64,000 nt of DNA from Flaveria trinervia (lineage: Eukaryota; Streptophyta; Magnoliopsida; Asterales; Asteraceae): positions 168,501-232,500 of the forward strand of contig CM046453.1 in the NCBI GenBank assembly GCA_025506515.1, written 5' to 3'. This document shows, in pieces, positions 22,150-33,989 of the stretch (positions are counted from its first letter, which is position 1; every line of letters starts with the position of its first letter). The notes beneath the pieces were generated by a model. It worked only from the letters and a program-made list of their open reading frames with translations, searched no databases and was not told the origin of the DNA. The position numbers were made by a program, and so were the translations under genes.

Positions 22150-25100
22150 TGTGCAGGGTATCCGCTATAGTGCTCCTACAAATGCCTAGATTGTTGATAG
22201 CAGAGTATCAAGGCACATGACAGGGAACCTATCTCTCCTTACTAATGTCAAACAAATTAAAAGGGGACACGTTTTATTTGCTGGAAATAAAGGAGGATAT
22301 ATCACTGCACAAGGCGAAGTAGGAAATCAGAAAGTCAAATTTGATAAGGTAAACTATGTTCAACAACTTCAAAATAACTTACTTTCTATCTCCTAGATAT
22401 GTGGCAAAGGATTCAAGGTTGTTTTTGACGACAAGAAGTGTTATGTTATGAAAAAGGATTATGTAATCCCGGAGGACCAAGTCTTAATGTCAGCTTCAAG
22501 ATATAATGGTCTGTATGTCTTGGACTTATCAAAGGCCTCCACAACCGACCATCAAGTTCAATGCTTCTTGTCAAATGCAACTGAAAGGGACTCGATCTCC
22601 TTGCATAGGAGAATGGGACACATCAATCCACGGAAAATGAATCACTTGATCCAGAATGATCTAGTGTGTGGAGTAAATGTTAAGAACTTCCAACTACCGG
22701 ATTTTTGTGTCGCATGTAAGAAAGGGAAACAGACAAAGAAGTCTCACAAGGCAAAGAAAACTCATTCAATTGACCTGCCTCTTGAGCTTTTTCACATGGA
22801 TCTATTTGGCCCAGTCAGTACAAAGAGCATTGCCGATGATTTGTACTGCTATGTAGTCACGGATGACTACTCAAGATTTTCTTGGGTAATGTTTTTGAAA
22901 TCCAAATCAAAGACATTTGAATCATTCAAAGAGCTTGTAACTACATCGGAGTCATTCTACAAGCTGAAGGTAAGGCAAATTCGTTCGGACAACTGTACCG
23001 AGTTCAAGAACTACTGGATGGAGGCATTCTACAAAGAGAAAGGAATTGTACACCAGTTCACATTTGCCTACACCCCTCAAATGAATGGAGTTGCTGTGAG
23101 AAATAATCAAAGCTTGATAGAGCCATCATGAACTATGCTAGCAGACTCAAAACTGCCCATCCAATTTTGGAATGAGGCAGTTGCCAATGCATGTTATACC
23201 CTAAATCGAGTCCTGGTGGTCAAACGTCATGGTAAAACGTGTTACGAGTTGCTCCAATGTCACAAACGTAATCTAGAGTACCTCGAACCGTTTGGTGCAC
23301 CATGTACGCTGTTGAAGAAAGATCAGTCGGGGAAGTTCAGTGAAAAGGCTGAAGAAGGAATTTTTATAGGATACAACATACCGAATAAGAGGGTTTACAA
23401 CAAATCAACGGGTAAAGTAGAAGTGTGGTGTAACGTTGACGTTTAGAGATACACCACCCCCCTTGTTGAAAAAGGAACCACATTCTTCTTCGATTATGAT
23501 GGATTCTTTAAGTCCTTCAACATTCTTCTCTCCCCTTCTAATAATGATTTATCAACCAAAATGATGTATGATGTCTTAAACACACCATCACCAGACTCGA
23601 CAACATCAGGTTCACAATGTGAGTCGTCTAGTCATTCAGGGGGAGCACTGGAGGTAAGTGACTCCACCTCTGATGATGAAGAAGTGGAGAATGATCAGGT
23701 CGATCAGAAGGAACAGGATCCTACTACTGAAAGTACACAAGCATCAGATGTTGATGCCTTTGACACTTCGGAACCTAGAACTCCATCGGCTACAGATACT
23801 AAACCAGGCATTCAAAATCTGGATCAGGAAGTAGTCGTTCCCACCACTCCTGGATCTCGACTTAATGTATATTATCCTCTAGACAACGTCAAGGGATGTA
23901 CAATCGGGAGTACAGACACGAAATCAGCTATACTCAGCTGATTATGCCTCAGTCATGGAAAAGGCTATCTTCACGATGGTGCTTATAGATGTTTTGTGCC
24001 TCAATTTGAGCCAAAATATGTAAGTGAAGCCTTAAACGATGAGGCATGGGTGAGTGTCATGCAAGAAGAACTTCTTTAATTCAAGAAGTTAGGAGTATGG
24101 ACACTTGTGGATAGGCCAAAAGGTGCTAAAGTAATTGGCACTAAATGAGTCTTAAAATACAAGAAAGATGACCAAGGGGTCATAGTTCAAAACAAGGCTC
24201 GACTTGTCGTTCAAGGTTTTAGACAAGTCGAAGGAATCGATTACAATGAAGTATTTGCACCTGTGGCTAGAATGGAAGCAATCCGTATCTTCCTAGCCTA
24301 TACATCTTACATGAAGATCAAAGTTTATCAACTAGATGTAGACTGCATTCCTTCATGGTGAAATCGTGAGGTAGTGTATGTCAGTCAACCCAAAGATTTG
24401 AGGATCCATATCATCGGGACAGAGTTTACAAGTTAGATAAGGCTCTCTACGGGCTCCACCAAGACCCAAGAGCATGGTACGAGAAGCTCTCGACTCATCT
24501 GGTGAAACACGGATTTTGCAGAGGAGTGATTGATTGTACACTGTTCATCAAAGAAAAGGATAGTGACTTACTGCTAGTAAAGATTTATGTTGATGACATA
24601 ATCTTCGGTTCCAAAAACGAAGAATTATGTAAAGAATTTGAAGCAGTAATGAAAGCTGAATTTGAGATGAGTGCCATAGGAGAGATGAAGTTTTTTCTCG
24701 GGTTACAGGTGGATCAGACACCAAAGGCAATATTTCTACATCAGACCAAATATGTAGGTGATATCCTCAGTCGGTTCGATATGCAGAACGCTTCGACAGC
24801 TGGGACTCCACTTGCTACAAACCACGACGTGGCACCGAACGAAAATGGTGATCTGGTGGATGCCACCATGTACCGAGGAATGATCGGATCCCTCATGTAC
24901 CTCACAGCCTCCCGACCTGATATCATGTACGCAACCTGTCTTTGTTCCAAAATTAGGCAAAACCCAAAGTCAACCATCTCATTGGTGTCAAAAGGATATT
25001 TCGTTATCTGAAGGGTACTTCAACACTCGAGTTGTGGCATCCTCATGACGATGACTTTGAGCTTACAGCGTATAGCGATTCGGATTATGGCGGCTGCAAA

Positions 25101-25412
25101 ATGAACTATAAGTCAACATCAGCAGGGTGTCAGTTCTTTGGTAGACGGTTAGTCACCTGGCAGTGTAAGAAGCAGACCTCCGTTGCTTTGTCAACTTGTG
25201 AAGTTGAATACATTGCTGCTTTAAGTTGTTGTTCACAAATCATCTGGATTCAACAGCAAAAGCGCGACTACGGTTTGAAATTCTCTAACACTCCCATATT
25301 TGTTGATAATTCTGCAGCTATAGCCGTAACTAAAAATCCAGTCCAACATCCAAAAACTAAACACATCAGAATTAATATCATTTTATACGTGATTGTTTTG
25401 AAAAGAATTTAA
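22150..25412 (+). pseudogene. Copia pol remnant (PR, IN, RT, RNase H)
   Basis: The protease block reads DSRVSRHMTG near 22196, where family members have DSGASRHMTG, so the Gly next to the catalytic Asp is changed. Integrase runs 22448-23131 with HRRMGH...CVACKKGK, then DLFGPV, RSDNCTEFKN and YTPQMNGVAVRN. The last two deviate from DNGTEF and QNGVAERKN, so the catalytic Glu appears to be lost. RT covers 24070-25011, with TKARL-like and GIDYNEVFAPVARMEAIR blocks in broken frames and an intact YVDDIIFGS near 24590. RNase H is at 25032-25412, with AYSDSDYGG and DNSAAIAVTKNPVQHPKTKHI. It is not functional as written. Confidence 0.88.
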
Positions 25413-25568
25413 TTAATGTGGTTAAAATTAATACGGACTTTCACGCGTTGACCTCTACACAAAAGCTTTTGATAAACCAAGATTTTTATATCTGTTAGAG
25501 GTCAACGGCGTGAAAAAAAATGTGATGTGATTCCAGAAGACGAAAGTACATAGTCTGACGAGTAGAGT

Positions 25569-25670
25569 TATTTATTTATTTTATTTTATTTTATTTTTTT
25601 TATTTTATTTTATTTTATTTTATTTTATTTTATTTTATTTTATTTTATTTTATTTTATTTTATTTTATTT
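25569..25670 (+). repeat. (TTTTA)n microsatellite
   Basis: About 100 bp of TTTTA/TTTA units lie between RNase H and the copia 3' spacer. Confidence 0.95.
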
Positions 25671-28154
25671 CTTCGTCTATTAAAATTCAAAACACAAAAA
25701 CATTTTCGTTTTAGAACTTTAGGGAGAGAATAGGTTAGATTAGTATTAAATTAGTGGTTTTATTTAATTACTTATAAAAAACGAGGGAGAAAGATAGCTT
25801 AGACAAAAGGAAAGTAATCAAATCTGTGTTACTGATTCAAAGTTTATGGAAAATGATAGTACACAAGGAACAGATAGTTTAGGGACACAAAATTTTTTAA
25901 ACGATTAAGATGCAAAATTCAATATATAAGTCTGAGATGTCCAAGCAAATAAAAGGAAAAATGATGTTAAATTAGCAAACAACTGAGGTAACATAGAGAA
26001 AGTAGAACTAGAGGCTGCTAGTTATTATATGATATGTCGATAGATTCAACACAATAGATGAGTAGACCTCATTGGTGGTTTAAAATTCAAACTAAGTTGT
26101 TCAACAAAATGTGGGTTCCCATCTTATCCCTGGTTAACACTATCAATGTTGTTCCAATAAGGGATGAAGAGCAAAATAAACCACATGTGTGTGCGGATGA
26201 CCATAAAATATGAGCAAAGCACATGAAAAATACAAAAAGCAATCAAGCTAATAACCTATGTTGTTGTGTGATATGTGCAAAAAAAAAAAAAATTGCTCAA
26301 ACAAGAAGATAGGTTATGTGCCTCTCTGCTATGCGGTGGCACTGACCTGAGGATAAGCATAACCTAAATATTCTAGAATTCATTGTTGTTTGTGCCTCTC
26401 TGCTGTGTGGTGGCACTGACCTGAGGCTTAACATCTCTTTGAAAGCTCTTGGAATAGTTTCTTCTTATAATATACCCGTATAGACCGCTCAAAAATCTTC
26501 TGAGGAACGTTGATACCATATAAGCGTGGGATCCACAAGTGCTCGTTGAAATAATTAAACCTTAACTTATCACCAATGTTTGTCAAAAGTCTGTGTATGG
26601 ATTTAAAAGGACAAGTATACTCATAATCATTGTGAGTTGTAGTTCTTGAAAGTCAAAATCATTGTGTGCATCTGGTAGTTTAGTATGATTTTTTAAACTT
26701 CTTATTGACACTCGGATCAAAACAAGAATTGAGCATCAAAATGGTAAATGAATATGTCCCAAATGATTTTGATACATGTGTATGATTCCATAATGAACTG
26801 TACCAGAAATAGTAAAACTAAATTGAAGCCATGCTATCCAGGAAGTCAAATCAGTTAGAAGTACTCTAATAGGTTGAATTCCATCTCTAATCAAAAATAC
26901 AAAAATATGTCTTGTTATTGTTCTTAATTTCAAGTTGTTCTGTTTAATTTTAGTTAATTGTAAGTTAAGAGTTAGGCTCAACAACTCGTCGTAATCTGTA
27001 AATCACTCACTAAAAGGGTCACGTCTGAGGTGACCAAGATGTGCAAAATTAAATTGGGTCACGTCTGAGGTGACAAATTCGTTTTAAGTAAAAGGATCAC
27101 GTCTGAGGTGATCAACAGTTGTTTTCAAATTAAAAAGGTCATGTTTGAGATGATCATCGCTGATAACGTTTTTATCTATGTTTAAAGGATAAGTGTTTGA
27201 AAATGCATAAGGTCAAATTAACAAGTTAGAGTCATTCGCACGACTGGACCATAAGTATGGACCAGTCGCACGAATGGAGCATGAGAATGAATATGGGATC
27301 ATGAGTATGAGCCAATCGCATGAATGGAGGTGACCGACTGAGTCAGTCATACGACTGAACCCCAGTCACACTAAGGATGTGACCGACTGAGCCAGTCGCA
27401 CGACTAAGCCCCAATCGCCCGAATGAAGCATGTGAATAGATCCAGTCACCCGACAGAAGATAAAATCAGTATAAATAGGGCTAAAGTCGGTCTCATATCC
27501 TCATCACCCTTTAATCGCCCGAACGAACAAATACTCTTTCAAAATTTGATTTAGTCGATTTCTTACTGCTATTGTGTTACTAACGTATACTCTCATCATC
27601 TGCAGCTAATTATCGATCGAGATTGCACAAAATGAGAGGTGTAATCAAACCCTAACTGACCCAAACTGATTAAAATCAAGAAATAAGTAACAACCATCAA
27701 ATTGACCACATAAACGTGTATAATGGTAAAAATGAAGGACATACAATGATAGTTAGGGTTCTTGTGAGTCTAAAGAGTCTACACACAACGTTTAACATCA
27801 AGTTTTGACCTAGATTCGGGGTTAGAGTGTCGAACAGAGAGTTATCCGACTGGACACTCCGAATGAACTTCAATCAGCCGAATGAACAAGGAATATGAGC
27901 ACAATCTCTCGATTGAACTCAACTACAAGATCAATCGCCCGATTGAACTCAGCCGCTTGCTCAGTCACCCTATTGAACCTAGCCGCATGCTCAGTTGCCC
28001 GATTGAAATCAGCCGCATGCTCAATCGCCCGACTAAACTCAGTCATATAGTTCAATCGCACGATTAAACCAAATTGATTTCAAAAGAGTTTAAGTTTCAA
28101 CAGTTTTTGTTATGAACAATTCTAATGTTTATGTGTCGTGTTATAGAAACATGG
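25671..28154 (+). other. Copia spacer between pol and env-like region, with structured repeats
   Basis: This noncoding stretch carries a ~37-bp direct repeat (26315-26352 and 26391-26426, core TGCCTCTCTGCT). Four hairpins of the GGTCAC-N7-GTGACC type lie at 27016-27155. Clustered CAGTCG/CAATCG-centred short palindromes lie at 27230-27480 and 27840-28070. The last cluster creates open frames on both strands that are repeat artefacts. In Sireviruses the 3' ORF is thought to be reached by splicing; a TTATAG acceptor-like site precedes the env-like region at about 28150. Confidence 0.6.
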
Positions 28155-31100
28155 TTCTGATTTTGCGGGTATCATTGATTTTCTGAGGCGATCTAGGATC
28201 TATAGAGTCATATCTACACCATGTACACCCTACCGATCTATACAGCAGGCCTTCTGGGAAGGTGCATCAGTTGACAGATCTACTGAGCCTTACTGTATAC
28301 GTAGCACCATTTTTGGGCAAGAGATAGAGATGACAACAGCAGAAATTCGACGTGTTCTGGACCTGGGTGATGATGCTGCTCACCCAACCAGGTTACACCC
28401 TCTGACTGTTAGGGGGTTTTTTCTCAGGATGAAGTACTCTGGGGACATCTATGCAGGTGTGCTGAACAAAAGCAACCTGTGTCCCCAGTTCAAGTCCTTA
28501 GCACACGCCATCCTCAAGTGCATTGCTTCATGAAGGGGTGGATTTGAGGATCTTTCTGACCAAATCCAGAATGCCCTGAATCACCCCTTCAGCTTCTCAA
28601 ACATGATCTTCACATACATGATCGAGAACCTTGAGGCCAAGGGTAAAGAGAGCTTCTGCATGTATCCAAGGTTCTTACAGATGATCATAGATAAGAAGCT
28701 CCCTCTACTGCCCAAGGAGAAGGACGTTGGGTGATGCTAGAGGTGATGGATGACACCATTCTAGGTAGGATGAAGGTGTACAGGGGGAAGCAGGTAAAGC
28801 CCCCTATGAGGAGATTGTTCGGCCAACTGGCCAATGCTGATTATGTAGCGCCAGCTAGGAGGAAGTGGCGTCACGATGACAGTGACTCAGATTCTGAGCC
28901 GATTGCTCTACCCTCCGATGACTCTGACGATGATGACCACGGTGATGGTCAAGGAGGTGATGGTCCGGGTGGACTCGAGCCGGCTCCTATCCACCATGAT
29001 TTTCATATGGATGAGGAGGAGGAGTCGGACGAGGGCCCTTTGGTACGGACGGTAGGGAGCCGGGTCGTAGCCACTGAAAGAGGGCTCAAGGCGGTTGGTG
29101 GACGCCAGGGTGAGTCCGGGGATGTTGTTACTGCTGATACAGATCCATCTTACACCCCGGACCAGCCCAGCACCCAAGGGGGAGCCTCTGTTTCTAAGGG
29201 CTCCAGGAAGAAGAGAATGGCTCACCCTTATGGCAAAAAAGGGTAAAAGGCCGAGATTTACTTTGACCCCATCCACTACCACTGCCACAGCCACCACTAC
29301 TACCACAGCCACTACCACACCCACCACAGCTACCACTACCACACCCCCTACTACTACTATACTACACTCCCAACCACCACTACTACAGCCACCCGTCATC
29401 GTCCACTACTATCCCACCACCCATATTCACCACATCCACCACTACCACCACCAGCCACCAAGCAGGTCCATCAACCATCCTACCTTCACCACAGGACCTA
29501 ATCTACCCTTCATTGGGGTAGAGGAACAACTGGCTGCACTAAATCGCATGGTGTTGAAGTTGTTAGCTGCTGATGAAGAAAGAGTTGCTCAGCTAAGTTA
29601 GCTTGTGGAGCTCAATGCTGCCCAAGCACAGAAGATTACCCAGCAAGCACAGCAAATCACCCAGCTTCAGGTTCGAAATGACCAATCAGTAAAGAGGATT
29701 GAGGAGTTGGAGGCCAAAAACAAAACGATCATGATCAGACTAAAAGGATCAAAAGATAAGCCTCTAAAGATTAGGGATGATGATGATGATGATGATGAAG
29801 ATGATGATGATGGTGATGATGATGAGACTGATGAAGAAGAGGACAGTGATGCTGAAGGGTCAAGGGGAAAAAAAGAGAGGAGACGATGATGAAGAAGGTG
29901 ATGCAGCTACATTAGCCTCAGTCACGGTCAAGAAAGGAGGACAAAGAAAGCACAAGACCAAGGAGCATCATCCTCCACCCCTCCTGCTGAGAATCCTGCA
30001 ATTCAAGACAAAAGTAATGATTAGATGTTTATGTACTTGAAAACTTTTATACTTGAATCTTGTATTAAAATTCTGTAATTAATGCTTATATATCTTTATC
30101 AAATGTTGAATGTCTTGATTAATTACTAATGATTAATGTGGTTTTAAATGTATAAATCAAGAAGGTCAAACATCTCAGCAAGATGAATATGATGTTACTC
30201 CCCTACAGCAAATCAAGTCTAAATTCATAATGATTCTTTATTTGCAAGGGATTGTCAGAAGGTCGGTGAGCTATACTCCCGAAGAAGGAGAATCATACAC
30301 GACCTGACTGATGAGCAACTTGCGGAGATGTTCAGGCTAATCCGGATGAGCGGGTCCAAGATTCACCTACTTTTGATGTGACAAGTGACGATGAGCTAAA
30401 CGATGTAGATGAAATAGAGATTGAAGATGTCACAGCTGAACACTATCCAGAGTACACTAATTTGGGTGACACTCTCGGCAGTGCTACATTTAATAAACTA
30501 GATGAGATGGAAAAGGAAACAGAGAAGAATGAGAGCCAAGCTCAAGCCTCAGATGCTGATGTTGATATAAAGAAGGCTGAATGGGGGGCTTGTTTTGCTG
30601 AGATACGAGCCCAACACACTGCTCAAAAACTAAATGCCTACACCAAGCTCTACAAGGTCAAGAAACATCTAAAGGTTTTGGGCAAGATTTTTGGGTGGGT
30701 GTATTTTGAGGATCTTAATGTCTATGCAGTTAAGAGGGAGAAGGGATAGAGTACTTCAGATTCCCACATGATCTGAAGACTCTCCCTAGTTTTGAGCTCA
30801 ACCAGCTGGCACGCTTAAACTTGTTATATGCTAATCCAGGAAAATATCAGGCTGGTTTGAGGCTGCACTAAAGAAGGACTACCACACCAGATAGGTAAAC
30901 TTCAGACCTTAACAACTGAAGAGGTACATCCGAAGGTCTGAAGTGGATCCCATTTTGGGAAAGCCTAAGGTGGTGCTGAAGTGGAGTCCTCCGCGTACAA
31001 TGTCCAAGATTCCCTTAAGGGAAATGCCACAGGACTTCACTCCACACTTCAAATGGTGGTAGTATGATTGGAGAACAGGTGAAGCGATCATAGTTCTACA

Positions 31101-31341
31101 GAGAGAGAGCAAAATGAAAACTATCCGGATATTCGACCCTATGTGGCTAACCAACGTGTCAGTAGACGATGTCTATACATCATACAAGTGGCCACTATTC
31201 TATGACTCGCACGATATAGTACAAGCTCTCTAGTTCCAAAACGTTATACCATTCTGCTTTGCATTTGAGATACATGCAGGAGTTACTAGAGAAGAGAAGT
31301 ACAAAAGATTTGAGGAGCTAATGAAGAATGTCAGACACTAA
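28155..31341 (+). pseudogene. Env-like / large 3' ORF region of the Sirevirus-like element
   Basis: An ordered set of broken frames follows. A globular N-part (28155-28740) contains MTTAEIRRVLDLGDD and FKSLAHAILKC. Then comes an acidic, Ser/Asp-rich part (28880-29060) and a Thr/Pro-rich stretch coded by ACC/ACT repeats (29260-29400). A Gln-rich, probably coiled-coil block lies at 29605-29720. A poly-Asp run is coded by GAT repeats at 29777-29830. A second region (30378-30750) and a C-terminal block (about 30920-31341) contain IRIFDPMW and end near EELMKNVRH. No clear signal peptide or membrane segment is seen, so env-like here refers to position in the family, not proven function. Several stops make it non-functional. 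Confidence 0.65.
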
Positions 31342-31355
31342 TGTAAATTAGGTCC

Positions 31356-31364
31356 AAGGGGGAG
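31356..31364 (+). promoter_or_regulatory. Copia polypurine tract
   Basis: AAGGGGGAG lies 2 bp before the 3' LTR. Confidence 0.85.
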
Positions 31365-31366
31365 TT

Positions 31367-32128
31367 TGTTGATACTATGTACCTAGTTTAGGAGCTTAAT
31401 GTAAAATGTCTGTTATGTCTTACATATATGTAATGAATGAGTGAATGAAATATAATATGTGATTAATGCTTATAATGTTTAATGTTTCATTGTTTATTAT
31501 GTTTTAAAGTATGTTGAACTAACTATATAGGTTTGTGGTTGTTTGCATAGTTCTTAGTCAATAATGATTGAGAAATGTGTTCAATCTTAATCGTATGAAG
31601 TCTTCATGCGAATGGACCATGCTAATGGACCATGCGCATGAATACTTCATGCTAATGGACCATGTGCATGAATACTTCATGCTAATGGACTAGTCGCACG
31701 ACTAAACCAGGAGACTGGATTAGTCGCACGATTGAGACATAAGATTGACTCAATCGCACGACTGAATCTTCAGTCATGCGTATGGATTAATCGTATGATT
31801 CAGTCGCATGACTGAACCATGCTAATGGTTCAGTCGTACGATTGACAAACCCTAACCTATAAATATCACCTAATTCGTGGAAAAATGGAACACTTGAAGA
31901 ATTTCGACTCATATTCATACCCTAGTCGTTCAGAGACTCGAGAGAACCTATTCCAACTTCATAGTTCGCAGTTGATCCCTTTCTAATCGTTCTTAACGTT
32001 TCCTTAATTGTTAGATTAATCTGAACTGCGTTCACACTGATTGGATCGCCAATCAGATAGGATTCCGCACTATTGATTTGGTTTCACGCATTATCAGTTA
32101 GTACTCCGTACGTACTCGGTCCCTAACA
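31367..32128 (+). repeat. Copia 3' LTR (intact, 762 bp)
   Basis: It begins TGTTGATACT and ends CCCTAACA. It carries tandem CGCATGAATACTTCATGC units, AGTCG-N2-CGACT stems, and CCTATAAATATC near 31856 as a likely TATA box. It supplies the uninterrupted reference for the gypsy-2 insertion site. Confidence 0.9.
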
Positions 32129-32589
32129 ATTTCAAGATTTAACATCTAATAGTAAGTTTAACGAATTTATGAGAACTAGGGTTCAATTTGGTATTTAGGT
32201 ATTCTTGTAAGTACATCAAATAATAAAATAAATAATATACTATTATAATTTTAAAGAAAATGACATTGAATCATTTATAATAATTAATAAAGTTTAAGTA
32301 TAAAATTTGAATAATTATCTGAAATAACCATAATTATACGATATTAATTTAAAGGAAAAGTTTGGATCAATAATAATTTATAATTATTATTACAATCTAT
32401 TTTATAAAAAATTATCTAAGAGTACCTTTGTTAAAATGCTTTATTAAAAAGATATATAATTATTTAAACTTCAAAAATTTACAGAAAATATTTTGATGCC
32501 CTTAAAATATTTAAAATTTATAAAAATCATTTTTATACTTATATAAAAAATTCTATAAATTAATTAAGGCTGAAAAGCCTTTAAAAAAA

Positions 32590-32670
32590 TACATGAGGTT
32601 GCCCGGGTTCGAACCCGAGACCTCATGATAGTGGAAGCAGTGTCTAACCAGTGAACCAGGGTCGTGGCCT
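32590..32670 (-). promoter_or_regulatory. tRNA-like pol III A-box/B-box module inside the gypsy-1 LTR
   Basis: The minus strand reads an A-box-like TGGTTCACTGGTTAGAC, then about 30 bp later a B-box GGTTCGAACCC, then AACCTC and a T run. This is the layout of a tRNA-derived SINE head. The B-box sits in a ~34-bp near-palindrome (CATGAGGT...ACCTCATG). No full tRNA cloverleaf forms by eye. It could be a SINE relic captured by the LTR or a chance hairpin. Confidence 0.45.
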
Positions 32671-33569
32671 GGGTCACTTGGTTTTTAAGTCTTAAAAACA
32701 TAACCCAAATGAAATCCCCAATTCGTATAAATCCTAAATCAAACGAACTCAAAATTGAGTAATGATTCGAGAGTTTCAACCCGATTACCTTAGGGCTTTT
32801 GATCCCTAAGTGTAATTGAGTAGATTGATGTATTAAACTTACCTGATTATGATCTAATTGTAGTGCTTAAGCTTGGATTTGTCTCGGTTATCTCACGAAG
32901 AACAGATGCCTAACAATTGGCTAATTGAGTGAATATTTTACGAATTTGTGTTTAAAGAGAGTTTAAAAGGATCGAAGGGAACATTGGCCCTCCGTTATAT
33001 AGCTTCGATTTGCCATGATTCATCCTAAATGCTTTCGGGTTGAATGCAATCGTTATGCGGTTCAATTCGATGTTTAATTTGACGTTTCATCTCAATTGCG
33101 ATCATGAAAGAATTAGAAACAATTGGGGAAACATGTAGGTTCGATTAATTGAGTTATTGACAAGCTTTAATTGTCGAACCAATTGTAATTTTGATAATAA
33201 CCGGTTTTGATTCCAAACATTCCTTTAACTGATCCAAGTTCTAATTAAAGTCCACCTAAGTGTTTGAAACTAATGCACGACATAGTTAGGAAAAGATTCG
33301 GTTTAAAAATTGAAGGTTTATGGTGGTGTGTTTGGGGCTCGCTGGACTTCGACCTGAGGGTGGCTGGAGGGTGGCTGGAGCCCACCGGAAAAGCGGGGAG
33401 AGAGAAGAGAGATGCGGTTAAGTTTTGAAATGTTACACACATGGTCCTGCAGTTTGATTCTTTTTATTTATGCACAAACTTATATTTAAAGTTTCTAAAT
33501 TAACAAATTAACCCCCTAAACTTTAATTATCCTTAAAGTTTAATCATCTTGAGTTAAATAACTTCTATA

Positions 33570-33835
33570 GATTATTATTACTATTTTTAGTATTGTTATT
33601 AGTATTATTACTATTATTTTAGTATTATTACTAGTATATTATTATTATTATTATTATAACTTGTATTATTATTACTATTATTATTGTTATTATTATTATT
33701 ATTATATATTATTATTATTATCATCATTGTCGTTATTTTTTTTATTATTATTATACTATTATTATTATTATTATTGATATTATTATTATTATTATTATAT
33801 TATTGTTATTATATTTTATTATTATTATTAAGTTC
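33570..33835. repeat. (ATT/TAT)n imperfect microsatellite
   Basis: About 265 bp of TTA/ATT-type triplets lie inside the gypsy-1 LTR. Confidence 0.9.
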
Positions 33836-33989
33836 AATTAGTAATTAAATTGTGAGCCTTCTAATCAAAGAATTAAAAACAACAAGGAAATAAGCATAAG
33901 TAGTCCATAATTTAATAATTGACCATAGTGGTCCTTACAAGAATAAACAACGTTAACTTTTAATTAACGTAAAAATACAGGATGTTACA

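Larger units (their letters stand above)
9704..32128 (+). mobile_element. Sirevirus-like Ty1/copia element with env-like 3' region, interrupted in its 5' LTR
   Basis: The order on the + strand is 5' LTR (9704-10113 and 18411-18727), PBS (18730-18741), gag, protease, integrase, RT, RNase H, a long spacer, an env-like region, PPT (31356-31364) and 3' LTR (31367-32128). Flanking ATTTT (9699-9703) and ATTTC (32129-32133) are probably a diverged 5-bp TSD. Without the 8.3-kb gypsy-2 insertion the element is about 14.1 kb. Integrase before RT defines copia. The long gag, the post-pol ORF region and the palindromic repeats fit the Sirevirus/Maximus lineage (family knowledge). All ORFs contain stops or frameshifts. 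Confidence 0.88.
4800..33989 (-). mobile_element. Gypsy-1: 3'-truncated Ty3/gypsy element, outermost layer of the nest
   Basis: Read on the minus strand, the order is LTR (33989 to 32134, then 9703 to 8872), PBS (8868-8856), leader, gag, protease, RT, RNase H and the start of integrase. The element ends abruptly near 4800 just after the integrase zinc-binding domain. The integrase core and 3' LTR are missing from the window. The LTR is split by a 22-kb copia insertion. The LTR begins TGTAACATCCTG and ends GGGTGTGACA on the minus strand. Domain order and RT sequence place it with Tekay/Del-like chromoviruses (family knowledge), though the truncation removed any chromodomain. All ORFs are broken, so it is inactive. 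Confidence 0.85.
32134..33989 (-). repeat. Gypsy-1 5' LTR, distal part
   Basis: It follows the right copia TSD and ends CAGGATGTTACA (TGTAACATCCTG on the minus strand, a typical LTR start). With 8872-9703 the LTR totals about 2.69 kb. It contains a tRNA-like pol III module (32590-32670) and an ATT/TAT repeat tract. Confidence 0.75.

Noticed and set aside
27870..28067. Small protein with repeated NRAIEHAA or IELSR units
   Set aside because: The same repeat opens frames on both strands; it is the short-palindrome cluster of the copia spacer.
28908..29399. Long minus-strand frame rich in Val
   Set aside because: It is the reverse of the Thr/Pro-coding ACC/ACT repeat and has no domain; it is a shadow of the env-like region.
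32590..32670. Functional tRNA gene
   Set aside because: A and B boxes are visible, but no full cloverleaf forms and the B-box lies in a palindrome; kept only as a pol III-like module.
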